This document shows positions 23,901 to 38,900 of a stretch of 64,000 bases of DNA, one piece after another. The stretch spans positions 17,995,019 through 18,059,018 of the forward strand of contig OZ023208.1 of NCBI GenBank assembly GCA_963995525.1, given 5' to 3'. Source of the DNA: Escarpia spicata (taxonomy: Eukaryota > Annelida > Polychaeta > Sabellida > Siboglinidae). Every line of letters begins with the position of its first letter. Position 1 is the stretch's first letter. Both the position numbers and the translations under genes were made by a program. The notes below the pieces were generated by a model. It was not told the origin of the DNA and searched no databases. It saw only the letters and a list, made by a program, of their open reading frames with translations.

Positions 23901-26900
23901 GAACTGGTCTGATGCGGAGTACAAACTGTGCATTAGAACTGGTGTAATGCGGAGTACAACCTGTGCGTTAGAACTGGTCTGATGTGGAGTACAACCTGTG
24001 CGTTAGAACTGGTCTGATACGGAGTACAACCTGTGCGTTAGAACTTGTCTGATGCGGAGTACAACCTGTGCGTTAGAACTGGTCTGATGTGGAATACAAC
24101 CTGTGCGTTAGAACTGGTCTGATGTGGAGTACAACCTGTGCATTAGAACTGGTCTAATGTGGAGTACAACCTGTGCGTTAGAACTGATCTAATGCGAGTA
24201 CAACCTGTGCGTTAGAACTGATCTAATGCGAGTACAACCTGTGCGTTAGAACTGGTCTGATGTGGAGTACAACCTGTGCGTTAGAACTGGTCTGATGCGG
24301 AGTACAACCTGTGCGTTAGAACTGGTCTGATACGGAGTACAACCTGTGCGTTAGAACTTGTCTGATGCGGAGTACAACCTGTGCGTTAGAACTGGTCTAA
24401 TGCACAGTCTAATGCACAGTAGAACCTGTGCGTTAGAACTGGTCTGATGTGGAGTACAACCTGTGCGTTAGAACTGGTCTAATGTGGAGTACAACCTGTG
24501 CATTATAACTGGTCTAATGCGGAGTACAACCTGCGCATTAGAACTGGTCTAATGCACAGTCTAATGCACAGTAGAACCTGTGCGTTAGAACTGGTCTGAT
24601 GTGGAGTACAACCTGTGCGTTAGAACTGGTCTAATGTGGAGTACAACCTGTGCATTAGAACTGGTCTAATGCGGAGTACAACCTGCGCATTAGAACTGGT
24701 CTAATGCACAGTAGAACCTGTGCGTTAGAACTAGTCTAATGCGGAGTACAACCTGTGCGTTAGAACTAGTCTAATGCGGAGTACAACCTGTGCGTTAGAA
24801 CTGGTCTGATGCAGAGTACAACCTGTGCGTTAGAACTGGTCTGATGCGGAGTACAACCTGTGCGTTAGAACTGGTCTGATGCGGAGTACAACCTGTGCAT
24901 TAGAACTGGTCTGATGCGGAGTACAACCTGTGCGTTAGAACTGGTCTGATGCAGAGTACAACCTGTGCATTAGAACTGGTCTGATGCGGAGTACAACCTG
25001 TGCGTTAGAACTGGTCTGATGTGGAGTACAACCTGTGCATTAGAACTGGTCTAATGCGGAGTACAACCTGCGCATTAGAACTGGCCTAATGCACAGTAGA
25101 ACCTGTGCGTTAAAACTGGTCTAATGTGGAGTACAACCTGTGCATTAGAACTGGTCAAATGCGGATTACAACCTGTACATTAGAACTGGTCTAATGCGGA
25201 TTACAACCTGTACATTAGAACTGGTCTAATGCGGATTACAACCTGTACATTAGAACTGGTATAATGCGGATTACAACCTGTATGTTAGAAATGGTGTATC
25301 ACAGAGACCAATTAAAGGGAACTTTTTCGCATTATGCATCTAAAAAAGTTAATACAAACTATCCATTTGCAACTACAATTACATGTTTAACGTTAGTGGT
25401 TAATAATAAAACGAATGTTTAAGACACAACCACTGAATTTCCTGGAACCACGCCATTGTTGGCTGAAAATTATGTCACCAATTCGGTGTGCACAGCTTTT
25501 CAGCAATCCAACGGATAGTACTGTGCTGCGTTAACTTATTTCTTATTCATTTAACATAAAACATAGTAAGTCTTCCGATCTTATTATAAAACATTCTGAA
25601 GACCGCACAATGCTAATTTGAAACTGAAGATGACCAATGTTTGTTGTAGGTGTGAAGCCAAAATCAGGCTGGGCAATTGACCCATTCGGCCACTCCCCTA
25701 CCATGGCATACCTGCTCGGCAAGATGGGCTTCCAGAACATGCTTATACAGCGGGTACATTACTCCATGAAGAAACACCTCGCCAAGAAGACTCAACTTGA
25801 GTTTCTGTGGCGGCAGAGTTGGGGTAAATACACTGCAAGAACTACACTCCCTTCTCCTATTTGTAGGTGCTTGCACATGTGTGTAAATTCACATTAACTC
25901 CCTTGTTTCAAGCCACTTTAATGTGGAACCTGCTGTCCAGTATACAGTTATAATTTCTTGATCATTATTATTGTTGTGTATTGATGAGTATTAATAATGC
26001 AGTATTATTTTAGTTTAGCTGTTAGACATGTGGTGGTTGTATTAATGTTATGTGAACCACATTAATTTTTAATTTGATAATGGTTAAATTATATTAAGGT
26101 AGCCACTACCCGAAAACGGCCATAGGCCATATCTCTGTTAACACTGAACATATCTTAACCAAATTTGGAGTATTAATTAGTTAAATGAATAGTATATTAT
26201 ATGTGGAATATGGGTTCACTTGCTTGTGTGTTACCATGGCAATGAACGTTTCTAATGTGACAGAGGGGCATGCATCCTTGAAAATTATTCTGAGCTAAAA
26301 CTGTACGTGTGATCATGTAATTGTCATGAATCATTAGCTAGAATGCTCCTCTGTCAGATAAGGTGGTTTTGGGCAAGGAAATCTGACTGCATTGACTGTT
26401 ATGAGATGGGACTTTAGGTTTGAGATTTCTCCAAGGTGTCTTGAAAAATGCTAAAACCTGAACAACAGTCAGTGAAGTCAGATATCCTTGCCCAAAACCT
26501 CCTTATCTGACAGAGTAGCATTCTGGCTAATGATTCTTGACAGTTGCATGATCACACATACAGTTGTTAGATAATTTTCAAGGATGTGAAAATTAATCTC
26601 ACTAGAAGCGTTCATTGTCATGGTAATACACAAGCAAATGAGCCTATAATGCAAATATCATATACCATTCATTTATCTAATTAGTACTCCAAATTTGGTT
26701 AAGATATGTTACGTATTAACAGAGATAAGGCATATTTGTTATATTATTTATTATTATCTTCATATTTCTCTCAGTATGAATGTAACATCCAGTATCAACC
26801 TGCTGTTATTAATAATACAGATAACCCCCTAACACGATGTAGGCGGAAAAGAAGTAAATATTAGCATTATCATCTTCACTAGCAAAATTGCCCTTCCTGT

Positions 26901-29900
26901 GAATGTCGCCACATACGCACAGACGCAGAAGATAGGTACCCAGTGTGTCCGTAAATTACATCTGTTATGACATAATTCGCAATGGGAGTTACGTACAATG
27001 TGCCCAACTGATTGGCGCACCGTTTGCATGGCTCGGAACAATAGCGGAGGCCACATGTAACGTTACGAACAATCAATTTCAACGCTAAAACCGTCAAAGA
27101 AATGCAGGCAATTTTGAGAAAAAGTAAGCCATTAAAATTTTCTTCGATGGGGTCGTTAATTAATCCCTGAATATTTGGCGCCTGAGGTGAAAGCCATCGA
27201 GGAGGAAAACATTAAGATGCACCACTCATATTCTAGGTCGATTTTAATTACAAACTTCTTTCTACATGAATTTAACATGATGTGGTATCCACCTAACACT
27301 GTTTTAATCAGTTAAGCTCACAACAACCACGTGTGTTTGGTTCCAGACCACACAGGTTCGACAGACATATTGTGTCACCTGATGCCATTCTACAGTTATG
27401 ACGTGCCCCACACCTGTGGTCCTGACCCCAAGGTCTGCTGTCAGTTTGACTTCAAGCGGCTGCCTGGAGGTGGGGTCAGCTGTCCATGGAGGATCCCCCC
27501 GCAGGTCATCACTGACACCAACATCGCTGAGAGGTCAGTGTTGGGTTGTCATATGTCACCACGGTTACAGTTTATAGGTTATTGCTTGAGTATGGTGCCA
27601 CCCATGGCTTCAGTGCATGTGTGACTCCTTCTGACAGATATGCCACAAATACAACACTTGTCAAACTCATCCGACACTAGTACCACTTGTAAAATATTTT
27701 GGGCAACTCATTCGATACTGGTACCACTTACACAACATAAGTACCATTCATTCAACACTTGTCAAGCTTATCCAACACTTCACCCGCACTTCTACAACTC
27801 TTCCAACATTGTCCCAATCATCCATCACGTGTCCCACTCAACCAACACGTGTATCACCCATCCAATGCCACTCATCCAACACATGTCGTCCCAACATTTG
27901 TCCTGTCCACCCAAGACCACACATTGCACCAGTGTCACATATCCAACACTTGTCCCACTCAACCAACACAACTTGTCCAACATCGGTTCCACTCATCCGA
28001 TACTTGTCTCATGTATCCAACACCACTTATTCCAGAACAGTCCCAAGCATCCAACTGCGCTCATCCAACACCACTCATCCAACACCACACATCTAACTCC
28101 ACTCATCCAACACCCCTCATCCAACACCACTCATCCAACACCACACATCTAACTCCACTCATCCAACACCACTCATCCAACACCACACATCTAACTCCAC
28201 TCATCCAACTCCACTTATCCAACACCACACATCTAACTCCACTCATCCAACACCACTCATCCAACATCACACCTCTAACTCCACTCATCCAGTAATTCCC
28301 GACCTGTGTGTGATGCAGGGCATTCACCCTCCTGAACCAATACCGTGAGAAGGCGACCCTCTACCGCAATGACGTGTTGTTTGTGCCGCTGGGTGATGAC
28401 TTCCGCTATGAAACGGAGGCAGAGTGGGATCACCAGTTCAACAACTACCAGCGACTCTTTGACTACATGAATAGCAAGTCTGACTGGCAGGTTGAGGTAA
28501 GGCCTTGGGTCGCGCACTTCACAGTAGGACGGGTCACACTTGGAGTTGGGTGGGACACTAGTGGTTCTATGTGATCCTCTGTCTTATTGGACTAGGTCAG
28601 GTAGAAACAGGTCCAAGGGTATTCGTAAAAATGTTCATCAAATTGAAACAATAAATTAGTAGTAATTTTTCTTAGTACGTAACCATGAAGTTCAAACTCA
28701 CTTCAACGTTTCAATCACCTGATGGAGACTGCCAATGGTGGTCGAGACTTCAAAGTGAGTTTGAACTTCATAGTTGTTTTATTAATACAAATCTATACGA
28801 AACAAAGGTCTACGGTTGCTGTAACGAGTGGCTCCTGTGACAGCGACATATTCGTGATTCAGGGAGTCACTGACTCACTTTCAGTTGTTTTTGTACTATT
28901 TTTTGTATTAATTATGAGCTCAGCTTAGTTATGGTTAAAATATATTATTTGGGGTCAAATAAACATCTTCTTCTTCTATCCCTTGAGTATTAAAGGGTAA
29001 TGTTCTAGTTGTAGTTTTTCTTAACAAAGCATAAACATTTAGTTGAAGCAGAGAGTATTTTATCTATTGTTTGCAAAAACAAAAATGATAAGATAAGAGT
29101 TGGTGTGTACATTATTCGATGTGTGTAGAGTGAGTGACATGAATGCATCATGTTGTGTTTGCAGGTGAAGTTCGGTACACTGTCTGACTACTTTGCCGCC
29201 CTGCGAGAACATGCGGGGGTGGGGCGAGATGACCTGCCCCCTCACTACCCGGTGCTCAGTGGAGACTTCTACACATACGCTGACCGCGATGACCACTACT
29301 GGAGCGGCTACTTCACCTCACGACCCTTCTACAAGCGACTCAACAGAGTGATGGAGTCACATCTCAGGTAAAACACATCTGTAAGAGATCTAATAGGGTG
29401 ATGGAGTCCCCAAAAGCCCAAATACTGACACATGCACGCCCTGTACTGTATTGTTCTGTATTAATAATACTAATACATTAATACCCAAATGCTTTAGAAC
29501 CCTAGTTCAGAGACACCACAGTTGTTAAGCAATACATCAGTAAGAATAACGTGTATAAATCATCATCACCACAGCGAGAGACCACCAAGGATTTAGGGTG
29601 AAAATGCAATTTTGAATAAATATATTTTCATCTTTTGTGGAACATCTGATGCTCTGTGCTGCCTGGTGATGTTATAAAAATGCAGGAGGCTACTTATGAC
29701 CAAACAGGGTGGCTATTGTGAAGATAGAACACAATATGTAAGAGTGGACAATTTCAATTTGATAATATAATGAAATGACTTCTTTAGCACCAATATCCTA
29801 AACAACTCAGTGGTGCAACAAAACCAAAGGATTAAGTGTACTTATAATCATTTACAAGGCAACGTCATCAACAGATGGGTGGAATTGCTAAGTAGCTAAG

Positions 29901-32900
29901 GAAGATATGCAATACTAAAAAGATAGGTTTTTAAATGAATGCAAAATGAAACTATATTTCTAACTGACTTAACACTGATAGGGAGTGAGTTCAACAATGA
30001 AGTTGCGGTGACCGAGACGGCTCGAGTTCCAGCATTCGTCTTAAATTTTGGAACAAAAAGTAGATTTGAGCCGGCTGACCAAAGCTGGCTGGGGTGAGCA
30101 TTAAATGTAGGTATGATAGGTAACTGGAAGCCTCTGTATGAGTATTGACAGTGAGAAACGAGGGGCCGTGAGTACAATGTTGGTCCATTGTTGTAGAGGA
30201 GCAGAGGTGCTGTTCTCCCAGGCCGTGGTGGTGGCCAGTCGCAGTGGTGCCGGGGGGTTTGTGAGTGACCTCATGAAGACAATGGTGACAGCGAGACGTA
30301 GTCTGGCCCTCTTCCAACATCACGACGGCATCACAGGCACTGCGCGCGAACTCGTAGTCGCAGACTATGGCCAGAAGTGAGTTGAGTAACTTCTAGTGGT
30401 GTATTCGTTCTATTAAACGTACAGTATGCTCAACAAATTTTTTTTCTTCAAATTTTGTAATGAAATAAGTGCAATGAGGGTGTACAACCAGTTTCTGGGT
30501 ATAGCCATCTCAGGAGAGGTGACTGGCATACGATTTATGCATCCAAACATGAGCAGAAGGAAGCAGATTCTAAGCAGACGAAAGTAGTCTGATAATTTAG
30601 GTAGGCCTTTCTATATTTCGTCATAGCTGAGCTTTGACTCTGATGTGACATTGGTAGAGATAAAATTGCAGTGATGGATTCAACAATCAAGGGAGGCACT
30701 GGAGATTGCTGTCATGGTGTGAGATGCTGCTAAAAAGGTGTACGCTAATTACAGCATGTATGCTTAATAGAACGAATATGGTACTTTCATTTCTGTTTCT
30801 ACCTGTTGTGTCAGTTATTATTGTGCAGTGTATTGACATTAATTATTTCTGTACCTCCATTTTTAAGGTACATGTATGTATACAAGCAGACAATGCTCAC
30901 CCTTCTGATGGTGCTGTGTATACTGATGCAACCCGATTCTGCAGAGTGTAAATCAGATATGCCGTTTTCATAAAAACATAACAGAACATTTGCACATGGA
31001 ATCGATATTCTAAATCAGTTATTTCATTAATGGCTGCATGCAAATTGTTAGAAAAGTCGTTTTTCGTGAAATATAATTTTTTTTAAAGATAACATTTTGC
31101 AGCACACGGATACCACCTTTTCTTTCAACACATGATCATACGTACCAACGTCTTAGTTTATTGGTGCTATATATTTTACAAATATTCTTTGTGCAGTTCT
31201 AATTTCTAAAAACTGACATTTGCCATATTACAGACTACTGACGGCCATTGAGGGTATGAAGAAAGTCATGAAGCATTCAGCGGAGTTGTTATTGTCTGCT
31301 GATCCAACACACTACACATACCACGCCGAGAACTCGTTCTTTGATGTGGTGAGTCACCAGGCCATGGTATCTCAGATGAATATGTCATTCATCATGAAAG
31401 GTGTCGATAGTTTTGTATTCATGGATGGAGTTACTTATAGACCTATATAATGGCCACTGTCCTTTCTTTATCTGTGCAGTTGTTGATATGTCATATTTGA
31501 CTTTACGGAGTAGTGGTGACATGCGATACACCACTGTGATCCATGATAGTTAGATACAACATGTGATGCACCGCTGTGACCCATGATTGTGATACATGCT
31601 GTGATACACGACTGTGATGCCTGTTTGATACACCCTGTGATACACCACGCATGTGTTGTAGGATGAGACCCGAGCCAGTCATGATTCGCTGCCTGTCAGG
31701 ACAGTGCTACAAGTTGGTGTAGGACAGAGTTGGTAAGTAGACTTGACACAAGGCATTCTCATTACAATTGTTTCAGTGGCATGTCAGACATGTTACTACA
31801 GTGTTGAGATTCCTCTCTTAAAACCAAGCTCCAACTTGGTATGTGTGCTTTCTTTATAGGGGCATCTCAAATCAGCAAAACAACTTTACAATTTTACCAA
31901 TATTCCATACACTCTATTTCCTTAATCACATTTCTATCCTAATTCCTTGGTGGTCCCCCATTCTATAATTGTTTACACATCGCTGTTGATTATATCACAT
32001 GATTCTGGTAACCTGTGCATCTGCTTTCCTGAAAATTTAGATTCTACAGAAGTTTTATTATTAATAATACAGTTTATTACTGTAATACGCTTTCCTGAGG
32101 ATTTAGATCCTTCAGAGGTTTTATTATCACAGTTTATGACTATATTTGTTGGTTCCTGTTGCAGCTCTGTGACTCTGTACAATTCTCTGGGCCATGCAAG
32201 ACAGACAGTGGTGAGGCTGTATGTCTCGACTGCCCACATACAGCTCCGAGATTCCCTCAACAATGTCATTCCCAGCCAGGTGGACCCATTCTGGAATGAG
32301 GACGAGACGGCCTCAAACACTGTCTATAAGGTGTGTCAGGCTGTCAATTTTACGCTGGTCTCTGTGCTTATATTTTCCAATGAACAACGTGTTTTTGACT
32401 GATATTTGGTATGTTTCAACTGGCCTCGTTGACAGTGTTTTGACTGCTTTTTGGTTATGTTTCTCCTTCTCTGGCTGCCTATCATGTGGAGCCTGTGACT
32501 GTGTTTCAGCTGGTGTTCCTGGCTAAGGTGCCGGCTCTTGGACTCAGTTCTTACACACTGCATGGAATGACTGTCGGGGAAAGTCAACAGAGCAGTCTTG
32601 CCAATGTTCACATTTATAATTCTGCACACAGCGGGTTACGTTTAGACTCAGAGTAAGTACTGCACACCACATTACATTTAGACACAAAGTAAGTACTGCA
32701 CACCACACTACATTTAGACACAGAGTAAGTACTGCCACCACACTACACTTAGACACATAGTAAGTACTGCACACCACACTATATTTAGACACAGAGTAAG
32801 TACTGCCACCACACTACACTTAGACACATAGTAGCTACTGCACACCACACTACATTTAGACACATAGTAAGTACTGCACACCACACTACACTTAGACACA

Positions 32901-35900
32901 AAGTAAGTACTGCACACCACACTACACTTGGACACATAGTAAGTACTGTACACCACACTACACATAGACACATAGTAAGTACTGCACACCACACTACACT
33001 TAGACACATAGTAAGTACTGCACACCACACTACACTTAGACACAGTAAATACTGCACACCACTCTACACTTAGACACATAGTAAGTACTGTACACCACAC
33101 TACATTTAGACACATAGTAAGTACTGCACACCACACTACATTTAGACACATAGTAAGTACTGCACACCACACTACACTTAGACACAAAGTAAGTACTGCA
33201 CACCACACTACACTTGGACACATAGTAAATACTGTACACCACACTACACATAGACACATAGTAAGTACTGCACACCACACTACACTTAGACACAGTAAAT
33301 ACTGCACACCACTCTACACTTAGACACATAGTAAGTACTGTACACCACACTACATTTAGACACATAGTAAGTACTGTACACCACACTACACTTAGACACA
33401 AAGTAAGTACTGCACACCACACTACACTTGGACACATAGTAAGTACTGCACACCACACTACACATAGGCACATAGTAAGTACTGCACACCACACTACACT
33501 TAGACACATAGTAAGTACTGCACACCACACTACACTTAGACACAAAGTAAGTACTGCACACCACACTACACTTAGACACAAAGTAAGTACTGCACACCAC
33601 ACTACACATAGTAAGTACTGCACACCACACTACACTTAGACACATAGTAAGTACTGCACACCACATTACACTTAGACACAGTAAATACTGCACACCACTC
33701 TACACTTAGACACATAGTAAGTACTGTACACCACACTACACATAGACACATAGTAAGTACTGCACACCACACTACACTTAGACACATAGTAAGTACTGCA
33801 CATCACACTACACTTAGACACAGTAAATACTGCACACCACACTACACTTAGACACATAGTAAGTACTGCACAACACACTACACTTAGACACAGTAAGTAC
33901 TGCACACCACACTACATTTAGACACATAGTAAGTACTGCACACCACACTACACTTAGACACATAGTAAATACTGTACACCACACTACACTTAGACACAGA
34001 GTAAGTACTGCACACCACACTACATTTAGACACATAGTAAGTACTGCACACCACACTACACTTAGACACAGAGTAAATACTGCACAACACACTTAGACAC
34101 AGTAAGTACTGCACACCACACTACACTTAGACACATAGTAAGTACTGCACACCACACTACAATTAGACACATAGTAAGTACTGCACACCACACTACACTT
34201 AGACACATAGTAAGTACTGCACACCACACTACACTTAGACACAGAGTAAATACTGCACAACACACTTAGACACAGTAAGTACTGCACACCACACTACACT
34301 TAGACACATAGTAAGTACTGCACACCACACTACAATTAGACACATAGTAAGTACTGCACACCACACTACACTTAGACACATAGTAAGTACTGCACACCAC
34401 ACTACACTTAGACACATAGTAAGTACTGCACACCACACTACATTTAGACACATAGTAAGTACTGCACACCACACTACACTTAGACACAGAGTAAATACTG
34501 CACAACACACTTAGACACAGTAAGTACTGCACACCACACTACACTTAGACACATAGTAAGTACTGCACACCACACTACAATTAGACACATAGTAAGTACT
34601 GCACACCACACTACACTTAGACACATAGTAAGTACTGCACACCACACTACACTTAGACACATAGTAAGTACTACACACCACACTACACTTAGACACATAG
34701 TAAGTACTACACACCACACTACACTTGGACACAGAGTAAATACTACACACCTCACTACACTTAGACACAGAGTAAATACTACACACCACACTACACTTGG
34801 ACACATAGTAAATACTACACACCTCACTACACTTAGACACAGAGTAAATACTACACACCACACTACACTTAGACACAGAGTAAGTACTACACACCACACT
34901 ACATTTAGACACAGAATAAGTACTACACACTACACTTAGATGCAGAGTAAATACTACACTTAAACACAGAGTAAGTACTACACTCCACACTACACTTAGA
35001 CACAGAGAAAATACTACACACCTCACTACACTTAGACACAGAGTAAATACTACACACCACACTACTCTTAGACACAGAGTAAGTACTACACACCATGCTA
35101 CACTTAGACACAGAGTAAATACTACACACCTCACTACACTTAGACACAGAGTAAATACTACACACCTCACTACACTTAGACACAGGTGATGTAACACAGA
35201 GTGTGACACGGATGACATGACACATATGTTGTGACACAGGTGATGTGACACAGATGATTTGATGTAGATGCCGTAACACAGATGATGTGACACAAATAAT
35301 GTAATAGATGACATGACTCAGATGATGTGACACTGTGTTGTTTCAGTGGTGTGTTCACGATTGTGAGGAAGGCAAGCATGGACGATGTCACTTTAGAGAA
35401 CAGCCACCTGAAGGTGACCTTTTCCCAGGACACAGGTCTCATGGATGTAAGTGACCCCCTGGTGCTCTAGTCTGCCTTCTTTCACTCCTGTTGCTGTGGA
35501 GATTATAGTCAAGAGGTCACTTAATGACGTGGTCCTGAATTTGTTTAGGTTGAAATGTCTCTATATCCTGCCATTATATGCATCAATATAATATAGATGA
35601 CAGGCCATATTTGCTTCTTTAACTGATGGTATTCATGTCCTTCGTGCAGCTATTCTACATACTTTCACAGCTCTGTGTTATGAAGAGAACTTTCATCTTT
35701 AATTCCATAGTATTGCATGAGTGTGTCACAACAAATGGAAATGGCCTAAGTTTTCCTTTGTTATTCATTCTGCAGGCGATCCAGCTCAAGTCAACAGGGG
35801 ACCGCGTATCTGCACACATGCAGTTTGTCAAGTATGGCGCTAAGGCGGGCAAAGAGAGCAGTGGGGCCTACCTCTTCCTGCCAGATGGCGCTGCCAAGGT

Positions 35901-38900
35901 AGACTACCACATAGCTTGTTCATTTCGCCACTGGCTGATAGACACATGAATGTCGTTTTGGCCTCTATCTTGTTGTTATTGAATGTTTTTGTTTGGTTTG
36001 GTTTATCTATGAACATTCACCTGTGTAGCTGTTTGGTGACAATGATCTTGTGTTTATATTATAGCCACAAGGATTCTATTATCTTAGCCACTTGTCTAAC
36101 TGTAGTATTATGTTTATCTTTGTGGTTACTAGCCTACTCGTATATATTTTATATTTGTATCCATTGCCTTTTATTATCCCAGGTTTACCTTTGTAGCCAT
36201 TAGCGTATTATTATCTTGTGTTTATTTTTGTAGCTACTAGCCTATTGTTATCTTTTGTTTATCTTACTAGCCACTAGCTTATTTTTATGTCATGTTTATC
36301 TTTGTAGTCACTGGCCTATTATTATCTTGTGTTTATCCTTGTAGCCACTCGCCTATCATTATTCCGTGTTTGTCTTTGTAGCCATTAGCCTGTTATTGAC
36401 TTACTTTGACTTACTTAACTTAAATGCTTAGGCCAATTTGACCCCTCACCATCCTCCTGGATGTCACACTCCTCCAATTCTCCTTGTCTGGAGCACACTG
36501 CTCTGCTGTTAAAAGTGGGAGTCCAGTGTCCTGTCTAACTTGGTCACTCCACCTCTTCCGTGGCCTTCCTCGTTTTCTGTGTCCTTTAAAATCTTCCTTG
36601 TAAACTGCTTTTTATGAGGTTTTCGTTTGGCATACGACAGACATGTCCAAACCAGCGGAGTCTTCTATGTCTGATGAATCGGAGATGCATTTAGGGGTGA
36701 ATGTGTCATCTCTGATCTGACTATTTTGTAATCTGTCTGCCGTAGTAACATAAACTTTGAACCAATCAGTCAACTGACCATACATGGCCTCAGTCAATTC
36801 AGTGATGACATTTTAGTTTGGGAAACAGAAACATCTTAATACAAACTGGTCAAGAACAGAGGAAGCAGTTGACAACATTCCAGATAACATGCGGGGACAA
36901 GTTGGACCTCCATTCTCTTTAGACGAACAAGAGAGCTACAGGAGCAATGAAGGCAAGGGAAGTGCCTGGTGCAGATCGCATGACTTCCAAAGTCCTGAAA
37001 GCAGGTGGAGAACAATTGGCCGAGATGCTGCTTAAGACATGCAATGCAGCATGGCATCAAGAAACATTACCAACAGATTGATGCAGGAGTATAATCAACT
37101 CTGTCCACAAGAAAGGATGCAAGTTAACACCATCAAACTATAGAGCAATTCACTTAATATCTATTCCTGGTACAGTGTTCTGTAAGATGATACTCAGAAG
37201 AATGGAAGACATCATTGATGGGCCCCTGTCAAAACAGCAATTTGTATTCAGAAGTAACAGGGCAAAGATAGATGCCATCTTCAGAGCGCACCAGATCAGG
37301 GAAAAGGCAAATGAACACTAGATCCCACTACAATTCAATTTTGTGGACTTCAAGGCCGCATTTGGCACCATTTGGTGGGATGCGTTATGGAAGATGCCTA
37401 TTATTATCCCGTGTTTATCTCTGTAGCCGCTTGCCTATTATTATCCCGTATTTATCTTTGTCGCTACTAGCCTATTATCATCCCGTGTTTTTCTTTGTAG
37501 CCACTGGCTTATAATCATCCTGTGGTGCGAGTTATGAGCGGAGACATTCTTTCGGAAGTACACGTGCTGCTACCTGGTGTTGAACACATCATCAGCTTAC
37601 ACAATTCACCTGGTGAGTCACAGTGTTTGTGTTCTTACTGTGATCTGGCAGAAATTGGCAGCTTGTATTATAATGTTTATCAACACTTAACCAAAAGGTG
37701 CGCGTACTTCTAGTTCTAATGATATATCACAATCTATGGATTCCTTGCAGTTGTGTATCAATTAACTATGTGAATTTAAAAATACTGATGTAGTTCAGTG
37801 TTTTCAGATATATTCTGATACAATGTATACTGATATTCTGTCTAGATTGATGTCAGAGACCACTTTAGAAACATTTATTATTTGTAGTAAAGTATTGTTG
37901 TATCTGTTGTACCACTCTACATACATCACTTGTTTCTAAACAAGAACATTCTGGTCACTGTATACACCTGTTTGACATGTTTACTACTGCTGTTTTCATC
38001 ATGTGGCAATTAAAGAAATGTCAACTTTATTTTTCATAGGTCTCGATGGACTGACAATCGATGTGTCAAACACAGTTGACATTCGTAACGAAAATGACAT
38101 TGAGCTGGCAATGCGGATACAGACTGATATTAAGAATGAGAATGGTGAATTCTACACTGACCTCAATGGATTCCAGGTATTCCTAACAATGCCTGATGCC
38201 ACAGAACCTCCACATAATTGGTGATGTACCAGTATTATCTGACATGTCATTGTCTCTTCTACTGGCTGCAGTTCACTCCTTTGTAACATATCTATTGTGC
38301 TTTAATATTGGATGTGTCATTTCTTGTTTCTTTCAAGAAACAATGTATTCAATTGGTTCAGATCACACAAAGATTCGCCTTTATCGTCAACTCTTGTACA
38401 TATATTCAAGTTTGTATATATGTTTGTGATATTCCGTCCTGAGAATTTTAAGTGTCAAATTTGGATGTAATATCTGGGGTGATATTTCTGTTAATGTTGT
38501 GGACATGTACGTTAGTTATGTACATGGACATGTACAGTTATTTCTTGCTTGTTTGCAGGAACAAAGTGTATATGTGTATAATAAAATGATGTGATATTTT
38601 GTACATGCATTCCTGTATGCATCATGCACGTGTCTTTGATTTTAGATGCAGAAGCGTAAGACGTTGTCGAAGTTACCCATCCAGGGCAACTTTTACCCTA
38701 TGCCTGCAATGGCTTACCTTGAGTCTGACAAGATACGGATGAGTGTACTGAGCGCACAGTCCCTGGGCGTGGCCAGTCTTCAGACAGGTAAGTTCCATCA
38801 CGGACATCATTCCAAGTTAGTCTGGGAATGATGATGCTATCTCCTTTTGCCTGTTTACTAGCTGTATTGGGATAATTAATGAGCAAGGACGTATTTCTAT

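Noticed and set aside
23500..25300. Possible CRISPR array (regular 35-bp repeats)
   Set aside because: Units are head-to-tail without unique spacers, in an intron of a eukaryotic gene.
27640..28327. Frames rich in His, Thr and Pro across the catccaacacca repeat
   Set aside because: Low-complexity repeat in intron 7; open in several frames on both strands.
30706..30951. 81-codon plus-strand frame with hydrophobic stretch
   Set aside because: Starts inside the MITE at 30404-30776 and runs into intron sequence; no family signature.
32714..35314. Cysteine-rich minus-strand frames ([14 protein letters not shown] repeats)
   Set aside because: Translation of the 36-bp intronic array; frames overlap one another in all phases and have no splice or start context.
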